DNA of 5,428 bases, taken from contig DADO01000209.1 in NCBI GenBank assembly GCA_002509325.1, positions 1 through 5,428 on the forward strand, read 5' to 3'. A program made the translations under genes and the position numbers. This DNA is from Methanosarcina sp. UBA402. GTDB taxonomy: Archaea; Halobacteriota; Methanosarcinia; Methanosarcinales; Methanosarcinaceae. Positions 5,382 through 5,428 of the stretch are shown in pieces. The notes under the pieces were generated by a model, which was given only the letters and a program-made list of their open reading frames with translations, was not told the DNA's origin and did not search any database. The stretch's first letter is position 1; each line of letters begins with the position of its first letter.

Positions 5382-5428
5382 GTTTCTCCTATTCCAGAAA
5401 AACCCCTCTTGAAACGCTTGCTTTAAGA
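5357..5428 (+). CDS. ecfA2: Second ECF transporter ATPase EcfA2, 5' end only
   Basis: The first 24 codons (MPIILENVSFSYSRKTPLET then LALR) match the first strands of an ABC ATPase of the EcfA/CbiO type. The start ATG is inside the end of ecfA1, with GAGG 4 bp upstream. The window ends before Walker A. EcfT is expected further downstream. Confidence 0.8.
   Translation, partial: MPIILENVSFSYSRKTPLETLALR

Overview
The window looks like a Methanosarcina-type methanogenic archaeon chromosome. This is an inference from several signs: archaeal TATA-box promoters with oligo-T ends, AT-rich long intergenic regions, a tRNA gene without encoded CCA, and the style of the iron and biotin genes. I cannot name the species.

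Left half, minus strand (1-2100): an iron module. A DtxR-family metal regulator fused to a C-terminal FeoA-like SH3 domain is followed by feoB, the ferrous iron transporter, which runs off the left edge with 424 codons visible. A 16-codon mini-ORF lies between them. It begins directly after the regulator's stop, and its own stop overlaps the feoB GTG start as GTGA, so translation of the three looks chained. In front of the regulator, TTAGGGTAACCTAA resembles DtxR/IdeR-type operators and sits where transcription should start, suggesting autoregulation of the module by iron.

Middle (2100-3260): a 450-bp spacer full of small repeats. It holds 19-bp-spaced direct repeats, a long interrupted inverted repeat, and a hairpin of 10-bp units. 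Next comes a 158-codon GNAT acetyltransferase resembling the short ArgA-type N-acetylglutamate synthases, with its own TATA box and a 17-bp tandem duplication that makes up its leader. After it is a tRNA-Arg(CCT). All of these are on the minus strand.

Right half, plus strand (3260-5428): a biotin-uptake ECF transporter operon with bioY (S component), ecfA1 (ATPase) and the first 24 codons of ecfA2. About 430 bp before bioY is a near-perfect BirA-type biotin operator, ATGTAAACC-N14-GGTTAACAA, overlapping the predicted promoter. A long leader between operator and gene carries sixteen perfect TCAA repeats. An upstream in-frame ATG separated from bioY by one UAG codon is notable, because Methanosarcina can read UAG as pyrrolysine.

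The two transport systems share a logic: each has a palindromic operator for its nutrient-sensing repressor over the predicted transcription start. I see no wholly new multi-gene system. The most interesting signals are regulatory and lie in the spacers.
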